From positions 310,001-374,000 of the forward strand of contig NZ_JAOVZW010000001.1 of NCBI RefSeq assembly GCF_026460885.1: DNA of 64,000 bases, given 5' to 3'. Position numbers and translations under genes: made by a program. The notes under the pieces are model-generated. The model made no database searches. It worked only from the letters and a program-made list of their open reading frames with translations, and was not told the DNA's origin. Of this stretch, positions 1-8,386 are shown piece by piece. Source of the stretch: Chryseobacterium formosum (GTDB taxonomy: Bacteria > Bacteroidota > Bacteroidia > Flavobacteriales > Weeksellaceae). Each line of letters opens with the position of its first letter. Position 1 is the stretch's first letter.

Positions 1-1592
1 TTAATATTGATAAAGATTTTATTTCTGGCGAAATTGCTTTTTACAATTCAGTTCAGAAACAATTAGAAAATGTTGATTATAAAGGTCTTTCCGATGAAGA
101 CAAGGTAGTTTATGATGTTTTGGATTATACTTTAAAAGACAAAATTGAAGCGTATTCTTTTCATCCTGAATATATTCCGTTTACTCAGTTTGGCGGACTT
201 CCATTGAATTTCCCTTTGTACGGAAGCGGACAAGGAAGCCAACCTTTTAATACTGAAAAAGATTACGAAGACTGGTTAAAAAGAATGGAAAAATTCCCTG
301 ATTGGATGAATGCTGCAACAGAAAATTTCCGTGAAGGAATTAATAATAAAGTTGTTTTACCAAGAAAATTGGTAGTAAAAATGATTCCTCAAATGAAAGC
401 TGAAGAAATCACTACTTCCGATTTTGAAAAGAATATTTTCTACGGACCAATAAAAAATTTCCCAAAAGATTTCAGCAAAGAACAGAAAGAGAAATTAACA
501 AATTTGTATAAGGAAGCAATTACAAAAAATATTATTCCGGCTTATACAAAAATGGGTGATTTTTTAGAGAAAGAATATTTGCCTAAATCCAGAGAAACAG
601 ATGGTTACAACAGCTTACCGAAAGGAGACAACATTTATAAATATTATGCTAAAAGCTGGACAACTACCAATAAAACTCCCGAAGAAATAAATAAAATCGG
701 GCTACAACAAGTTGCGATGCTTCGTAGCGAGATGGAAAAAGTAAAACAGCAAGTCGGTTTCAACGGAACGCTTGAAGAGTTTATCAATTCTGTAAAAACA
801 GATCCAAAAGCGATGCCTTATAAAACCTCAAAAGAAGTTTTGGATGGTTTTAACGGAATTTTAGCTAAAATTACTCCGAAGTTGAAAACCATGTTCAGCG
901 TAACACCGAAAACGAAGTTTGAAATCAGACAAACCGAAAAATTCAGAGAAGCAAGCGCAAGTGCAGAATATATTCAGGGAACTCCGGATGGAAAAAGACC
1001 CGGAATTTTCTACATGCCACTTCCGGATCCATCGAAATTCAACGTTACCTCAGGAATGGAATCTCTGTTTTTACACGAAGCAATTCCAGGACACCACTAT
1101 CAGGTTTCTCTGCAACAGGAAAATACAAAACTTCCCAAATTCATGCGATTCGGCTGGTTTGGAGCTTACGGTGAAGGCTGGGCTCATTATTGTGAAACTT
1201 TAGGTCCGGAATTCGGTTTATATACAGATCCTTATCAAAAAATGGGATATCTGAGCGATCAAATGCTTCGTGCGGTTCGTTTGGTTGTTGACACAGGAAT
1301 TCATACCGGAAAAATGACAAGAGAAGAAGCAATTACTTACTTTTTAAATAATATTGCTTACGATGAAGCCGGAGCAACGGCAGAAATTGAACGTTACATG
1401 GCAATGCCCGGACAAGCTTTAGGCTATAAAATTGGCTCATTGAGAATCCGAGAATTGAGAGAAAAATACCAGAAAGAATTAGGGAATAAATTCAGTTTGG
1501 CTAAATTTCATGATGAAGTTTTGAATCAGGGCTGTCTTCCTTTAGATGTTTTAAACAGAAAAATGGAGCTTTGGGCGACAAAACAGAAGTAA
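1..1592 (+). CDS. DUF885 family putative metallopeptidase, 5' end outside window
   Basis: The reading frame is open from base 3 without a stop, so this is the C-terminal part (about 530 residues) of a longer protein whose start lies upstream of the window. The motif HEAIPGHHYQ (bases about 1075-1104) is the HExxxGHH-type zinc signature of the DUF885 family, and a second conserved stretch, YGEGWAHYCE, follows about 35 residues later. These features are typical of DUF885 proteins, which are predicted zinc peptidases and are often exported in Flavobacteriia; the signal peptide would be in the missing part. The substrate is not known. A hairpin terminator follows the stop codon. Family assignment is solid; peptidase activity is inferred from the family. 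Confidence 0.85.
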   Translation, partial: NIDKDFISGEIAFYNSVQKQLENVDYKGLSDEDKVVYDVLDYTLKDKIEAYSFHPEYIPFTQFGGLPLNFPLYGSGQGSQPFNTEKDYEDWLKRMEKFPDWMNAATENFREGINNKVVLPRKLVVKMIPQMKAEEITTSDFEKNIFYGPIKNFPKDFSKEQKEKLTNLYKEAITKNIIPAYTKMGDFLEKEYLPKSRETDGYNSLPKGDNIYKYYAKSWTTTNKTPEEINKIGLQQVAMLRSEMEKVKQQVGFNGTLEEFINSVKTDPKAMPYKTSKEVLDGFNGILAKITPKLKTMFSVTPKTKFEIRQTEKFREASASAEYIQGTPDGKRPGIFYMPLPDPSKFNVTSGMESLFLHEAIPGHHYQVSLQQENTKLPKFMRFGWFGAYGEGWAHYCETLGPEFGLYTDPYQKMGYLSDQMLRAVRLVVDTGIHTGKMTREEAITYFLNNIAYDEAGATAEIERYMAMPGQALGYKIGSLRIRELREKYQKELGNKFSLAKFHDEVLNQGCLPLDVLNRKMELWATKQK

Positions 1593-1611
1593 ATTTCTCA
1601 TAAAACATTGA

Positions 1612-1645
1612 AGTCACGAATTAATTTTTCGTGACTTTTTGTTTT
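1612..1645 (+). terminator. Rho-independent terminator of the DUF885 gene
   Basis: A perfect 9-bp stem, AGTCACGAA (1612-1620) with TTCGTGACT (1628-1636), has a 7-nt AT loop and is followed directly by a T-rich tract. It ends the transcript of the preceding gene before the lipoprotein gene. Confidence 0.8.
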
Positions 1646-1665
1646 AAATTTGTTTAAACCAAATC

Positions 1666-2217
1666 ATGAAGCAAACTTTATATTTTTCATCTATTATTAT
1701 TTTCTTTTCATGCATTGTGAGTTGCAAAAAAGAGAAAAAAGCCCGGCAGAATTTTGAGAAATTTAACATTGACAAAAACCTTCCACAAAATGATACAATC
1801 AAGTTGCTATCAAAATATCCTGAACTAAAACTTTATAAAAAGGAAAAAGTAGAAAGCAAAACAAGAACGGCTTATATTATTCAGATTGCAGGACTTTTAC
1901 CTATGGATAACTACAAGTGTTCTTCTGCTTTAAAGAATGATACACTAGAAATTTTGCTCAATAACAACAATGGCTTTTTCGGAAATGGGATTTTGGTAAA
2001 AGTATTTGGAGGTCATTTTTTAATTAAAGATATTGATCCCAAAACCTTACACGGCGAATTAAAATTTATTAAAACAAAACCTGTTTATCAGAAATTAGTT
2101 TTAGATAAAAATAATTTTCAAGAAAATGATACCGTTTATGGTTTTATAAATTACAATACAAAAGTTGAAGGCTTTACAAAAGATTTCAGAGGATATTTTA
2201 AAGCAACTATTAAATAA
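1666..2217 (+). CDS. Small predicted lipoprotein of unknown function
   Basis: The protein has 183 residues. Its N-terminus MKQTLYFSS-IIIFFSCIVSC is a short hydrophobic signal ending in a cysteine followed by lysines, which fits a lipoprotein signal peptide (lipobox around IVSC). The mature part is charged, with no recognised domain. The stop lies 13 bases before the start of the DinB-like gene, so the two may be co-transcribed. ATG at 1666 is chosen because it gives the intact signal peptide. Function is not recognised; an envelope location is the only safe inference. Confidence 0.6.
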   Translation: MKQTLYFSSIIIFFSCIVSCKKEKKARQNFEKFNIDKNLPQNDTIKLLSKYPELKLYKKEKVESKTRTAYIIQIAGLLPMDNYKCSSALKNDTLEILLNNNNGFFGNGILVKVFGGHFLIKDIDPKTLHGELKFIKTKPVYQKLVLDKNNFQENDTVYGFINYNTKVEGFTKDFRGYFKATIK

Positions 2218-2230
2218 AAACATAGAAATT

Positions 2231-2677
2231 ATGACAGAAAGTGTAAAATCCCTGTTCACAAGAGATTTAAATCAATTAAAAAAAGAAATAGAATCCTACC
2301 AAAACGAAGACTCAATCTGGAAAATCGATAAAAATATTCTGAATTCTTCAGGAAACTTAACTTTACATTTGGTTGGAAATATTAATCATTTTATCGGAGC
2401 GATTCTAGGAAATTCAGGTTATGTAAGAAACAGAGAACTTGAATTTTCATTAAAAAATATTCCGAGAACCGAATTGATTGAGAAAATTGAAAAAACAATT
2501 GAGGTTGTACATTCTTCCCTTGAAAAAGTTTTAGAAGAAGATTTGAAGAAAGAATTTCCTATTCAAGCTTTGGGTTATCCAATGACGACAGAGTATTTTC
2601 TGATTCATTTGTTTGGACATTTAGGCTATCATTTGGGACAGATTAATTATCATAGGAGGTTGTTGGATGTGGAATAA
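2231..2677 (+). CDS. DinB-like (DUF1572) metal-binding protein
   Basis: With ATG at 2231 the protein has 148 residues. The frame stays open upstream to 2165, but only through the end of the previous gene. Three histidines in the DinB four-helix-bundle arrangement are visible: His46 in HLVGN, then His126, His130 and His134 in HLFGHLGYHLGQ. In this superfamily such histidines bind a divalent metal; members include thiol-S-transferases and uncharacterised DUF1572 proteins. No signal peptide is present, so it is probably cytoplasmic. It lies 13 bases after the small lipoprotein gene. The reaction is unknown; thiol (bacillithiol-type) chemistry is possible from family knowledge but nothing here proves it. 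Confidence 0.75.
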   Translation: MTESVKSLFTRDLNQLKKEIESYQNEDSIWKIDKNILNSSGNLTLHLVGNINHFIGAILGNSGYVRNRELEFSLKNIPRTELIEKIEKTIEVVHSSLEKVLEEDLKKEFPIQALGYPMTTEYFLIHLFGHLGYHLGQINYHRRLLDVE

Positions 2678-2702
2678 TTTTTAAAACCTTGCATTCTTAA
2701 AC

Positions 2703-2760
2703 CACCCCGTCTAAATTTTCTTTGAAAATTTATCCCCCCTCCAAAGGAGGGGAATTTTTT
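2703..2760. repeat. Intergenic element with two hairpins, probable terminator
   Basis: Two hairpins follow each other: AAATTTTC/GAAAATTT (about 2713-2731) and the GC-rich CCCCTCC (2736-2742) with GGAGGGG (2746-2752) around an AAA loop, then a run of T. The GC-rich block stands out in this AT-rich genome. It lies between convergent genes (DinB-like, plus; nth, minus) and can end plus-strand transcription. Similar blocks recur in flavobacterial intergenic DNA (from memory), so it is probably also a dispersed repeat. Confidence 0.6.
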
Positions 2761-2772
2761 GCATCTATTATA

Positions 2773-3402
2773 TTACTTGTCTTTTTCTTCGAACAACATT
2801 TTAGTTATAAAATCCTTCTCTCCTTTTCCTCTTGCGGGAGAATATTCTCTTCCATAAAAGATAATTTGCAAGTGAAGTTTATTCCAAACCTCTTCTTTCC
2901 AAATACTTTTGGCATCTTTCTCTGTTTCTATAACGTTTTTTCCGGAAGTCAACTTCCATTGTGTCATTAATCTATGAATATGCGTATCAACCGGAAAAGC
3001 AGGAAATCCGAAAGCTTGGCTCATCACGACAGAAGCTGTTTTGTGACCAACTCCGGGAAGTGCTTCGAGCTCTTCATAAGTTTGCGGTACTACTCCATTA
3101 TGCCTTTCCAATAAAAGTTCAGCCATTCTTTTAAGATTTTTCGCTTTCGTATTGGAAAGTCCGATTTCTTTAATCAGTTCTTTGATTTGATATTCTTCCA
3201 ATTTTGCCATTCTTTGCGGCGTTCCCGCAACAGCAAAAAGTTCGGGCGTAACCTGATTGACCTTTTTATCGGTTGTTTGAGCAGAAAGTGCAACTGCGAC
3301 CATCAAAGTGTAAGGATCGGTGTGGTCTAGAGGAATAGGAACTTGCGGATATAATTTCTCTAATTCTGACTGAACGAGCGCCGCTCTCTGCTTTTTTGTC
3401 AT
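2773..3402 (-). CDS. nth: Endonuclease III-like DNA glycosylase/AP lyase without Fe-S cysteines
   Basis: This 209-residue protein matches endonuclease III in length and motifs. The helix-hairpin-helix LPGVGHKTA carries the catalytic lysine (Lys121) and FPVDTHIHR carries the catalytic aspartate (Asp139). It should remove oxidised pyrimidines and cut the abasic site in base excision repair. The C-terminus is unusual: where the classical enzyme has four cysteines that bind a 4Fe-4S cluster, this protein reads GREYSPARGKGEKDF, and the whole sequence contains no cysteine. The gene is transcribed away from the peroxiredoxin gene through a short shared promoter region. Identification is secure; loss of the cluster is read directly from the sequence. 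Confidence 0.92.
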   Translation of the reverse strand: MTKKQRAALVQSELEKLYPQVPIPLDHTDPYTLMVAVALSAQTTDKKVNQVTPELFAVAGTPQRMAKLEEYQIKELIKEIGLSNTKAKNLKRMAELLLERHNGVVPQTYEELEALPGVGHKTASVVMSQAFGFPAFPVDTHIHRLMTQWKLTSGKNVIETEKDAKSIWKEEVWNKLHLQIIFYGREYSPARGKGEKDFITKMLFEEKDK

Positions 3403-3410
3403 TTAATCAT

Positions 3411-3428
3411 TAAATTTGAGCAAAAATA
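3411..3428. promoter_or_regulatory. Head-to-head -7 elements for nth and the peroxiredoxin gene
   Basis: TAAATTTG (3411-3418, plus) and TATTTTTG (complement of 3421-3428, minus) both match the Bacteroidota -7 consensus TAnnTTTG and are separated by only 2 bp. Each places a predicted transcription start about 10-13 bases before its ATG (3436 plus, 3402 minus). Matching -33 elements at normal spacing are not obvious. Confidence 0.4.
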
Positions 3429-3435
3429 AATCATT

Positions 3436-3885
3436 ATGCTGAAAGTTGGAGATAAATTACCACAATTTGAAGGAACAAATCAAGATGGAGAAACCATCAA
3501 TTCTGAAAACTTTGCAGGAAAAAAGCTTGTTATTTTCTTTTATCCACAAGCAAATACGCCAACTTGTACGGTTGAAGCCTGTAATTTAAGTGACAATTAT
3601 TCACAATTGGAAAAAGCTGGATTTCAACTGTTGGGAATCAGTGGAGATTCTGTGAAAAAGCAAAAAAATTTCCACAGTAAATTTGCATTTCCCTATGATT
3701 TAATTGCTGATGAAAATCGTGATATTATTGAGAAATTCGGGGTTTGGCAGGAGAAAAAAACATTCGGAAAAACCTATATGGGAATTGTAAGAACTACTTT
3801 TATCTTCGACGAAAAAGGAATTTGCACAAGAGTGATTGAAAAAGTAACTTCTAAAACAGCGAGTGCACAGATTTTGGAAGATTAA
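3436..3885 (+). CDS. bcp: Thioredoxin-dependent peroxiredoxin (BCP/PrxQ type)
   Basis: The protein has 149 residues, the usual length of BCP/PrxQ proteins. FYPQANTPTCTVEACN contains the peroxidatic Cys44 and, five residues on, the resolving Cys49, the PrxQ spacing. The usual glycine before the peroxidatic cysteine (TPGC) is threonine here, a mild change. It should reduce hydrogen peroxide and alkyl hydroperoxides in the cytoplasm with thioredoxin as donor. It is divergent from nth, so an oxidative-damage repair gene and a peroxide scavenger share one promoter region. Family assignment is firm. Confidence 0.92.
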   Translation: MLKVGDKLPQFEGTNQDGETINSENFAGKKLVIFFYPQANTPTCTVEACNLSDNYSQLEKAGFQLLGISGDSVKKQKNFHSKFAFPYDLIADENRDIIEKFGVWQEKKTFGKTYMGIVRTTFIFDEKGICTRVIEKVTSKTASAQILED

Positions 3886-3903
3886 TTTTTAATTAAACAG
3901 TAC

Positions 3904-3969
3904 GTTTGTCATTCTGAAAGAATCTAAACTGATAATAAGTGTTGTAGAGGTGCTTTCAGCATGACAAAC
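3904..3969. repeat. Dispersed inverted-repeat element, 17-bp arms
   Basis: GTTTGTCATTCTGAAAG (3904-3920) and CTTTCAGCATGACAAAC (3953-3969) are inverted copies with one mismatch, separated by 32 bases. It lies between the convergent peroxiredoxin and GNAT genes. TTTGTCATTCTGAA-type intergenic repeats are common in flavobacterial genomes (from memory). It may form a long hairpin, but no T-run follows. Confidence 0.65.
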
Positions 3970-3995
3970 TAAGCATTAACAAAAGAATATGTTTG

Positions 3996-4535
3996 TTATT
4001 CCGTTTCATAATACATTAACTCTTCATCTTCATTCGGAAGTGTCACATATTTCTGGAATTTTAAACCTAATCTTTCAATTAATTTTTGAGAAGAGAAATT
4101 GTCTTTTGAAGTGATCGCTGAGATTTTCTTTAACTCAAATTCATCCATCCCGATAGATTTTACTTTTTGAGCAGCTTCAAACATCAAGCCTTTTCCTTCA
4201 AATTTTTCAAGCACAGAAAAACCTATATCAACTACGTCTAAACCTTCTCTTTCAAAGATTCCTACAGCACCGATTTTTTGGTTTCCTTCTTTTAAAAGAA
4301 TCAGATAATTTCCAAAACCCAATCTTTCAATTTGAGGTAAAAATCTATTTCTGATATAGTTTTCAGCATCATAAAGTGTTTTTAGGTTTTTGTCACCAAT
4401 AAATTTGATGAAATTTGGCATATTGTAAAGCTCAAGAATCACATCTGCATCTTCCAAAGAAATTGGACGAATCAAAAGTCTTTCTGTTTCGTAGAAATTA
4501 TTTTCGTTTTTTGACAGGTTGTTTTTTGGGGTCAT
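3996..4535 (-). CDS. GNAT family N-acetyltransferase (RimJ/RimL-like)
   Basis: This 179-residue protein has the RimJ-like start ETERLLIRPISLEDA (from about residue 16) and the acetyl-CoA region EKFEGKGLMFEAAQKV, where the usual Q/RxxGxG/A loop reads E-KFEGKG. The C-terminal NFSSQKLIERLGLKF motif is also typical of the subfamily. It would acetylate an amino group on an unknown substrate. The only plausible ATG (4535) overlaps the end of the upstream gene by 38 bases, so translation is probably coupled. It is the last gene of the minus-strand run that starts at the tolC-like gene. Confidence 0.8.
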   Translation of the reverse strand: MTPKNNLSKNENNFYETERLLIRPISLEDADVILELYNMPNFIKFIGDKNLKTLYDAENYIRNRFLPQIERLGFGNYLILLKEGNQKIGAVGIFEREGLDVVDIGFSVLEKFEGKGLMFEAAQKVKSIGMDEFELKKISAITSKDNFSSQKLIERLGLKFQKYVTLPNEDEELMYYETE

Positions 4536-5166
4536 CTTTTGGCTCTTCTTTCTTTTCGATTTTTAAAAGTCGTGGATTATTTTTACAGTTTTTAGTGTAA
4601 ACTTCAATGTAAGTTCCGTTCTCTTTTACATTTGACACAACACCTGTAGCCTTATTCACCGTCAATGTAAAATGCGACTTCTGGTAAGGACATTCTTTTG
4701 AAGTAACTTTCCCCAAATCAAGATAATAATTGGTTTTATCTTCGTAATAATTAGCCGCAACATCTACAAAATGTTCATCTATCAAATAACCGTCTAAAAC
4801 TGCAGAAATAGCCGCTTCTTCCACGTTATCGATCTTGCCGATAAACTCTTTTAATTCTCTTATGTCTGTTATATAACTGATTTTCCCACCTATGGAAGAA
4901 ACGATATAATAAAAACTTTCTTCTCCAGGTCTCAGATTAAATCCTGCAAACTGAGGAAGATAATCTTGTTTTGTTCCAGAAACTTTTATCTCTTTATTTT
5001 TACCATAGTTATTGTACACTAAAACCCAAAAATCAACTTTACTGTTAGGATTTATTTTGGCTAAAACTCCGTCAATATTTGAGAATTTTTTCTTGTCTTG
5101 AGAGAAAACTGAGATTCCCAAAAACAGAAAAATAAAAAGAAAAATGTGATTTGTATTTTTTTTCAT
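4498..5166 (-). CDS. Secreted protein of unknown function
   Basis: The protein has 222 residues. The N-terminus (MKKNTNHIFLFIFLFLGISV then FSQ) is a clear signal peptide. No known domain was recognised in the mature part. A cysteine is near each end of a C-terminal block (TSKECPYQKS and YTKNCKNNP), and the last 20 residues are strongly basic and proline-rich. It sits 33 bases after manC and overlaps the GNAT gene by 38 bases, so it belongs to the same transcript. Periplasmic or surface location is inferred from the signal peptide. Function is unknown. Confidence 0.6.
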   Translation of the reverse strand: MKKNTNHIFLFIFLFLGISVFSQDKKKFSNIDGVLAKINPNSKVDFWVLVYNNYGKNKEIKVSGTKQDYLPQFAGFNLRPGEESFYYIVSSIGGKISYITDIRELKEFIGKIDNVEEAAISAVLDGYLIDEHFVDVAANYYEDKTNYYLDLGKVTSKECPYQKSHFTLTVNKATGVVSNVKENGTYIEVYTKNCKNNPRLLKIEKKEEPKDDPKKQPVKKRK

Positions 5167-5199
5167 AATTTGAAATTCAGACAGAAACTATGCGAATGT

Positions 5200-6279
5200 T
5201 TACATGAATTTCTCTCCTTTTTTAAGACTTTTTAAATCTAAAACATAGTCTTTAATCTGCTGATCGTGTTCTCTGGGGCAGATTAAAAGAACTTTGTCTG
5301 TATCTACAACAATAAAATCTTTTAGCCCGTCTATAACGACCGCCTTATTGTTTTTAATATGAACGATATTTCCGCTTGAATCGTATGTAAGTACCGATTT
5401 TATATTGACAGCATTATCATTTTCGTCTTTGTCACTGTTTTCGAAAACAGAAGTCCATGTTCCTAGATCGCTCCAGCCTAAATCTGCAGGAATTACATAC
5501 ACATTTTTTGCTTTTTCTAAAATTCCGTTATCTATTGATATTTTTTGAATTTTAGGATAAATCAATTCAATACAGCTTACCTCAGCTTCGGCATTGTATT
5601 CACAAGCCGTAAACTGCTGCGTCATATCCGGAAGAAAAGTTTCAAAAGCTTTGTGAATAGATTTTACATTCCAGATAAAAATTCCTGCATTCCAAAGGAA
5701 ATCTCCACTTTCAAGGAAGCTTTTGGCAATTTCAAGAATCGGTTTTTCGGTAAAAGTTTTAACTTTATAATAATCTGAATCTTTTTTATCAACAAACTGA
5801 ATGTATCCATAACCTGTATCTGGTCTTGTAGGCGTAATTCCCAAAGTCACCAAATAATCATTATTTGCAGCAATATCAAATGCCAATTCAGCTTTTTGCA
5901 AAAAAACATCTTCTTTCAAAATCAAATGATCTGCAGGAAGTACAATCATCGTCGCATTCGGATTGATTTCTTCAATCTTATTCGCCATGTAAAGATTGCA
6001 TGCAGCGGTATTTTTCATCAAAGGTTCTCCTACAACATTATCCTGTGGAATTTCCGGCAATTGCTGATGAGAAAGAGCTATATATTCTTTATTTGTAATT
6101 ACAAATATATTTTCATTGGGAATAATTTTACTAATCCTATCATAGGTTTGCTGAATCATAGTACGACCCGTTCCTAAGATATCCTGAAATTGTTTAGGGA
6201 ATTTCTGTGTGCTTAAAGGCCAGAATCTGCTTCCGATTCCTCCCGCCATAATCACACAGTATTTATCTGAATTTGACAT
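5200..6279 (-). CDS. manC: Mannose-1-phosphate guanylyltransferase
   Basis: With ATG at 6279 the protein has 359 residues; an in-frame ATG at 6291 is an alternative, and longer reading would run into sprT. The N-terminal nucleotidyltransferase signature is intact: MAGGIGSRFWPLSTQKFPKQ, followed by VLPADHLI and FTEKP. There is no C-terminal phosphomannose isomerase domain, so this is the monofunctional form. It makes GDP-mannose from mannose-1-phosphate and GTP, the donor for mannose, fucose or rhamnose in surface glycans. The start lies 2 bases after the sprT-like stop. The glycosyltransferases at 10-14 kb are possible users of its product. Confidence 0.92.
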   Translation of the reverse strand: MSNSDKYCVIMAGGIGSRFWPLSTQKFPKQFQDILGTGRTMIQQTYDRISKIIPNENIFVITNKEYIALSHQQLPEIPQDNVVGEPLMKNTAACNLYMANKIEEINPNATMIVLPADHLILKEDVFLQKAELAFDIAANNDYLVTLGITPTRPDTGYGYIQFVDKKDSDYYKVKTFTEKPILEIAKSFLESGDFLWNAGIFIWNVKSIHKAFETFLPDMTQQFTACEYNAEAEVSCIELIYPKIQKISIDNGILEKAKNVYVIPADLGWSDLGTWTSVFENSDKDENDNAVNIKSVLTYDSSGNIVHIKNNKAVVIDGLKDFIVVDTDKVLLICPREHDQQIKDYVLDLKSLKKGEKFM

Positions 6280-6281
6280 AT

Positions 6282-6872
6282 TTAACTGCATTTTTTCACT
6301 CTTGCCAAAGGTTTGAAAGAATACTTCCGTCCTGTAGCCAGATTTACACAAAGATAGTTTTTTTTGATAAGACCTTCCAACAAATACTTCTCGTTTCTGT
6401 AAAGGAAATGCTCACCTTTTGTTAATTCTTCGATATATTGAAGTTCATCATCATGATTTTCAATGTGGAAGTATTTCACCAAATCCGGACTAGCCATAAA
6501 ATTAGCTTTTGGAGAATAAGAAAATTTAGAAATAATCGGTTTTAAATCTTCTTCATAAACATCAAGACTTTCCAAAAGCATTTCTCTGAAAGTAAGCTTC
6601 CATTCATTTCCATGTGGAGAAATTCTTCTTCCGTATTTTTCGAAAGCGATAAGATGCGCTAATTCGTGAGTTAAAACGAAAAAGAAAAGCTGTGGAGCCA
6701 AAGTAGAATTGATGGTAATTTCATGCGATTGGTCACGAAGTTTTCTATAATCTCCAAGCTTTGAATTTCGGTTTTTTGTTACTTTAATATGAATATAATG
6801 ACCTGAAAACCATTTTCTTAAGTATGAAAGTGTATTTTGAGGTAAATATTTTTCTAAAGACTGAATAGACAT
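6282..6872 (-). CDS. SprT-like zinc metalloprotease domain protein
   Basis: The protein has 196 residues. The zinc motif THELAHLIAFEKYG (His69, Glu70, His73) followed by SPHGNEWK (His87) matches the SprT-like family, related to the protease domain of SPRTN. The C-terminal third has no cysteine zinc ribbon of the usual kind; only a cysteine in YLCVNLATGRKY is seen. It probably acts in the cytoplasm; no signal peptide is present. The start is 1 base from the tolC-like stop and the stop is 2 bases before manC, so it is embedded in an operon. The physiological substrate is unknown. Confidence 0.8.
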   Translation of the reverse strand: MSIQSLEKYLPQNTLSYLRKWFSGHYIHIKVTKNRNSKLGDYRKLRDQSHEITINSTLAPQLFFFVLTHELAHLIAFEKYGRRISPHGNEWKLTFREMLLESLDVYEEDLKPIISKFSYSPKANFMASPDLVKYFHIENHDDELQYIEELTKGEHFLYRNEKYLLEGLIKKNYLCVNLATGRKYSFKPLARVKKCS

Positions 6873-6873
6873 T

Positions 6874-8214
6874 TTACAAACTTAACGGAATTCCTGAATA
6901 GAAATTCAATAATTTAAGACTGAAAAGATAGTTAAATTTCGCCTGTTGCACAGAACCTTGAGCATTGGCGTAGTTATTTCGGGCAATATTCAAGTCAAAA
7001 ATTGTTGTACGGCCTGCAGCATAGCTCTTATCTGCAAAATCCATTGCAAGTTTTGTGCTTTTTTCGGCTTCTGTTGCAGCAAGATAAATCTCGTAATTTG
7101 CATCAGCGTCAAACTGAGCCTGTTGTACATTTTGTCTTACCGTTAGTTTTTGCTGTTCTAAAGTTGTTTTAGCAATATTTTCATTGATTTTTGACTGCTC
7201 CACCTGAAGTTTCGTAATTCCTTTATTGAAAATTGGAATATTTAAACTTACTCCGCCTTGTTGCCCAAAGTTATCTTTATACTGATTGAAAAAACCACCT
7301 TCTTTTACGTAGAAAAATTCATTTCCTACATTATTTGTATTCAGCAGATTATTATAAAAAGTTCCTACACCTATACTCGCAGTAAGGGTTGGCCAAAAAG
7401 ATGTCTTGGTAACTTCAGTCTGTGCTTCTGCCGATTTTATTCTGCTTAATGCAGCTTTTATTTGGGGTTGGTTTTCGTAAGCTTTTTCTAAAACATCTTC
7501 TACTGCAAGCAATTGTGGCGTTAAGCTTTCAGAAACCTCAACATCCATCACATCAAAATCTTTATAATCTTTTAACTGAAGCAACTGCGCCAACGCAAAT
7601 AAACTTCTTCCAACATTTACTTCTGCCGTTTTAAGATTTTGTTTTTCTCTTGCCCAAGCTGCCTCTGCTTCCGCCTTCACAGTTTGAGCTGTTGTACCAA
7701 CTTCTGTCGTGATTTTTGCTCTGTCTAACTGTTTTTTGGCATTTTCAGTTGCACTTTGGGAAATTTTCACAATTTCTTTATTTAGCAAAGTTGTTAAATA
7801 TTGTTGTGCAATCTGAAGAGAAATATCGTTTTGAATGGTCTCAATATCATACTGACTTGCTTCTACATCGAATTGAGTTTTTCTAATTGTTTTTTCAAGT
7901 CTTCCGTTGTTGTAAAGTAAAATATCTGCAGAAAGATTAGCATTATTACTAAATCTGTCGTTTCTAATACTTCCCGTTCCCAAAGAAGCCTGCCCGAAAC
8001 TCACATTATTTCCCACACTTGCATTGACAGACGGAAGATAATTCCTTTGAGCAATCTTAAGATTAGAATCCTGAATCTGTTTCGAGTATTCATTTTGAAT
8101 CACCTGAAGATTGTGCTTCACTGCATAGTCTACACATTCACGCAAAGACCATTTTTGCTGAGCATTAATTCCTGCGAAGGCTAATCCCAAAACTACAATC
8201 AAAACTCTTTTCAT
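6874..8214 (-). CDS. TolC-family outer membrane efflux protein
   Basis: This 446-residue protein begins with a signal peptide (MKRVLIVVLGLAFAGINAQQ) and then WSLRECVDYAVKHNLQV, the typical start of TolC-like outer membrane factors. Long heptad-rich helices follow in two repeats, and the end SLKLLNFYSGIPLSL is typical of the family. Such proteins form trimeric channels for tripartite efflux or type I secretion. No membrane-fusion protein or inner-membrane pump gene is next to it, so its partner must be encoded elsewhere. It is the first gene of a five-gene minus-strand run (sprT-like, manC, secreted protein, GNAT). Confidence 0.9.
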   Translation of the reverse strand: MKRVLIVVLGLAFAGINAQQKWSLRECVDYAVKHNLQVIQNEYSKQIQDSNLKIAQRNYLPSVNASVGNNVSFGQASLGTGSIRNDRFSNNANLSADILLYNNGRLEKTIRKTQFDVEASQYDIETIQNDISLQIAQQYLTTLLNKEIVKISQSATENAKKQLDRAKITTEVGTTAQTVKAEAEAAWAREKQNLKTAEVNVGRSLFALAQLLQLKDYKDFDVMDVEVSESLTPQLLAVEDVLEKAYENQPQIKAALSRIKSAEAQTEVTKTSFWPTLTASIGVGTFYNNLLNTNNVGNEFFYVKEGGFFNQYKDNFGQQGGVSLNIPIFNKGITKLQVEQSKINENIAKTTLEQQKLTVRQNVQQAQFDADANYEIYLAATEAEKSTKLAMDFADKSYAAGRTTIFDLNIARNNYANAQGSVQQAKFNYLFSLKLLNFYSGIPLSL

Positions 8215-8386
8215 AAGGAAATATTTATGTTTTTAATCAACATCATCACTACTTTAAAGCATAAAAAAAATTTACTGCGACGATTTTGAATTCTCTTTTT
8301 CCACATTAGACGCTAAGATTTTGAAAAAGTTACAGATTTAGAAAATTATTGTTTCATTTTAATGAAAGTTTTGAGAATTTTGTGGC

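Noticed and set aside
2722..2970. 82-codon plus-strand frame
   Set aside because: It overlaps the 3' end of nth on the other strand and includes the hairpin repeat.
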